Program-made: the position numbers and the translations under genes
NCBI GenBank assembly: GCA_030248225.1
Contig: JASANE010019340.1
Coordinates: 97,435-161,434, forward strand
DNA from: Trileptium ribeirensis
Lineage: Eukaryota > Nematoda > Enoplea > Enoplida > Thoracostomopsidae
DNA length: 64,000 nt
Direction of reading: 5' to 3'
The notes under the pieces: generated by a model
Databases searched by the model: none
What the model was told of the DNA's origin: nothing
The model's input: the letters and a program-made list of their open reading frames with translations, nothing else
In this document: positions 61,900 to 64,000 of the stretch, piece by piece
Position numbering within the stretch: position 1 is the first letter of the stretch
Layout of the letters: the number at the start of each line of letters is the position of its first letter

Positions 61900-62640
61900 T
61901 TTGGCAGTTGTCCAGCGCGGGAAATTTAAATTTTAGCTAAATTCACATTTTGGCAGTTCTCCAGCGCGGGAATTTCGAATTTTAGCTAAATTCAAATTTT
62001 AGCGGTTCTCCAGCTCGGCAAATTCAAGTTTTAGCTAAATTCAAATTTTGGCAGTTCTCCAGCGATAGGAAATTCAAATTTTAGCTAAATTCAAATTTTG
62101 GCAGTTCTCCAGCGCGTGAAATTCAAATTTTAGCTCAATTCAAATCTTGGCAGCTGCCCAGCGCGGTAAATTTAAATTTTGGCAGTTTTCCAGCGCGGGA
62201 AATTCAAATTTTTGCAAAATACATAATTTGGCGGTTGTTCGGTGGTGGAAATTCAAATTGTGGCAGCTGTCCAACGCGGAAAATTTAAATTTTGGCAGTT
62301 CTCCAGCGCGGCAAATTCAAATTTCGGCGGCTATACAGCGCGGGAATTTAAATTTTGGCAGCTTTCCAACGTATAAAATCTAATTTTCATAGCAGTCCAG
62401 CGCGGGAAATTCAAATATTGGCAGCTGTCCAACGCGGTAAATACAAAGTTTGGAGTCTGTCCAGCGGGGGAAAATCAAATTTTGGCAGCTGTCCAGCGCG
62501 AGAATTTCAATTTTTTGCAGCTTTCCAATGCGGTTAATTTATATTTCGGGAGCCATCCAGAAATTTAAATTTTAGCAGAATACAAAATATGGCACCTGTC
62601 CACCTTGGAAATTCAAAATTTGGCAGAAGTCGAAGCTTAA
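61900..62640 (+). repeat. 33-52 bp minisatellite, array 1
   Basis: About 18 units share the phrase GGCAGTTCTCCAGCGCGGG, then AAATTCAAATTTT. Early units carry an extra TAGCTAAATTCAAATTTT and are about 52 bases; later units are about 33. The frames at 62147-62383 and 62355-62537 are products of the repeat. Confidence 0.9.
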
Positions 62641-63699
62641 CATTATACTTAATGCAGTGTTACATCATATACAGTGAGCTCGGACTGTACAGAACTGTAT
62701 AGATATCTGAGTCCCGACTCTCTCGTGTGCAAAATCTGACAGTATCACTAAGCTGCTATATATGTCTTCATAGTCGGCTTTCACTGTTGTAGGACAATGT
62801 GATAGGGGCGCCTAACTATTGGACAAAACTAAGTCAGCCTGCACTCAATTTAATGTAAATGCCCCATAACAAAAGCAGTTTGCAATGGTCAGTCATTTAG
62901 CCAGAGGACCTCACATATTTTACGGACAAATATTAGTGACGGGTTAAAGCGATTTTGCGTGGACTGTGGCGGACTAAATTCAATCATAAAAAGAGTTTCT
63001 CGCTTCCTCGCCTAGACTTAACAATTGATTCGCTCACAATGGGGCCTAGCATATTTCGACTTTTGATTTTCTGTCATGGTACTGGCATATGCTCATGCGT
63101 GAGGTAGATAAATAGATACCCAGTTTCATATGTCAGGACGATTTATTGGAATTTAATGTTTATGCCATTTGGACCTACGAATGCCAAGCTGCATGAAACT
63201 GGGATTAGCTGGTGTGCTACACGAATCATGCTTAGGCTATGTGGATGACATTATAAATTTTTCAATTACATATCGGGATTCTTTATTTATGACTCGTTTA
63301 CGATACGTTGAGTGCAGTCTGGCTTAGTCTTGTCCGGTATCAAAGTAGATTCGATGGACATTGCTATAGCACTAGCTAGCTATACGTGTTTTCTTTGCAG
63401 CTTTATGTAGCTATCGGTATACTCTGTCTAGTCTAGGCTGACTATGTATATAGGACAGACTATAGTTTCTTGGCGGACTGATTTAAGCAGTTAATGGCTC
63501 GTTTACCTTAAATTGTTTGCGCCGTGACCTAGCTATGTCTCAACAGTCTAGTTTCACTTGTTAGGACAATCAACAGTCACGGCTGACTATCTGTTTTGTC
63601 CGCATTTACTTAGCTAGGTGCGTTTGATAAGCTGGGCGTCATGGCGGACTGGACTGGACAAATAGTGAGTCTCGGCGCACTATTGCCGCTCAAGACAGC
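62641..63699. other. ~1-kb spacer between inverted minisatellite arrays
   Basis: There is no long frame. Short related phrases such as TGACTAT, TTTTGTCC, GGACA and GGCGGACTG recur in both orientations, so it looks like the core of a non-autonomous element. Confidence 0.4.
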
Positions 63700-63882
63700 T
63701 GTCAAAATTTAAATTTCGCGCATTGTACGACTGCTAAAATTGGGTTTCCCGCGCTGGACAACTGCCAAAATTTGAATTTACCACGCTGGACCAGTATCAA
63801 AATTTGAATTTCCCGCGCTGGACAACTGCCAAAATTTAAATTTAAAGCGTTGAACAGCTATCAAATTTTGAATTTCCCGCGC
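63700..63882 (-). repeat. same minisatellite, array 2, inverted
   Basis: The units read AAATTTGAATTTCCCGCGCTGG then ACAACTGCC, the reverse complement of array 1. About five units are present. Confidence 0.88.
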
Positions 63883-63915
63883 TTACATTAAATGTATTGA
63901 TTTATACTATAACAG

Positions 63916-64000
63916 TAGAAATTCGAATTTTTACAGTCGCCGAGGCAGGAAATTCAAATTTTGGTAGTGCTACATGGTGGAAACTTTCAAATTTTGGACA
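63916..64000 (+). repeat. same minisatellite, array 3, plus orientation, cut by window edge
   Basis: Diverged units (GGAAATTCAAATTTTGG, GTAGTGCTACATGGTGG) return in the orientation of array 1 and run off the right edge. Confidence 0.65.

Noticed and set aside
62147..62537. Plus-strand frames with repeated QRGKFKFW-type peptides
   Set aside because: These are translations of the minisatellite units and not a repeat protein.

Overview
The window looks like animal nuclear DNA, and most of it is non-coding. The evidence is AT-rich sequence, one spliced gene with GT-AG introns of about 0.6 to 4 kb, truncated non-LTR retrotransposons, many short inverted-repeat elements, minisatellites and a block of satellite DNA. 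The RTE-like reverse transcriptase is of a type common in flatworms and other invertebrates. That is weak evidence, and I do not name a species.

Layout. 1-4031 is a 120-bp satellite array that runs off the left edge. 4.4-4.7 kb is cryptic AT-rich repeat. 4.7-21.4 kb is gene-free and visibly richer in GC than the rest. It holds old repeats: two copies of a ~560-bp repeat at 6.8 and 14.0 kb, and two diverged copies of a multi-kb repeat at 9.4-13.2 and 18.8-21.2 kb. It also holds a cluster of hairpins beside a tRNA-like stretch and a 5'-truncated RTE-like retrotransposon at 17360-18564 with a target-site duplication. 21.4-34.7 kb is AT-rich and gene-free, with a decayed CR1/Jockey-like reverse transcriptase on the minus strand (27.9-29.2 kb), a piggyBac-type miniature element (31.77-32.04 kb) and tRNA-like repeats.

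The one convincing gene runs from 34792 to 53313 on the plus strand: ten exons, all introns in phase 0, 450 codons. Exon 1 is a signal peptide. The other nine exons are a three-exon cassette (a-b-c) repeated three times. Each cassette starts with an R-x-[K/R]-R proprotein-convertase-type site (RYRR, RFKR, RYKR). The best reading is a secreted, cysteine-free, helical polyprotein cut into three ~15-17 kDa units. I recognise no named family. Its introns contain a 294-bp tandem duplication, a 51-bp minisatellite, inverted-repeat elements and a possible coding fragment on the minus strand.

From 53.6 kb to the right edge there are more repeats and elements: a 354-bp inverted-repeat element at 54.6 kb, a second RTE-like copy (58809-60014) interrupted by a ~526-bp palindromic element, a 450-bp inverted-repeat element at 60.7 kb, and an A/T-rich minisatellite whose arrays lie in opposite orientations at 61.9-62.6 and 63.7-63.9 kb.
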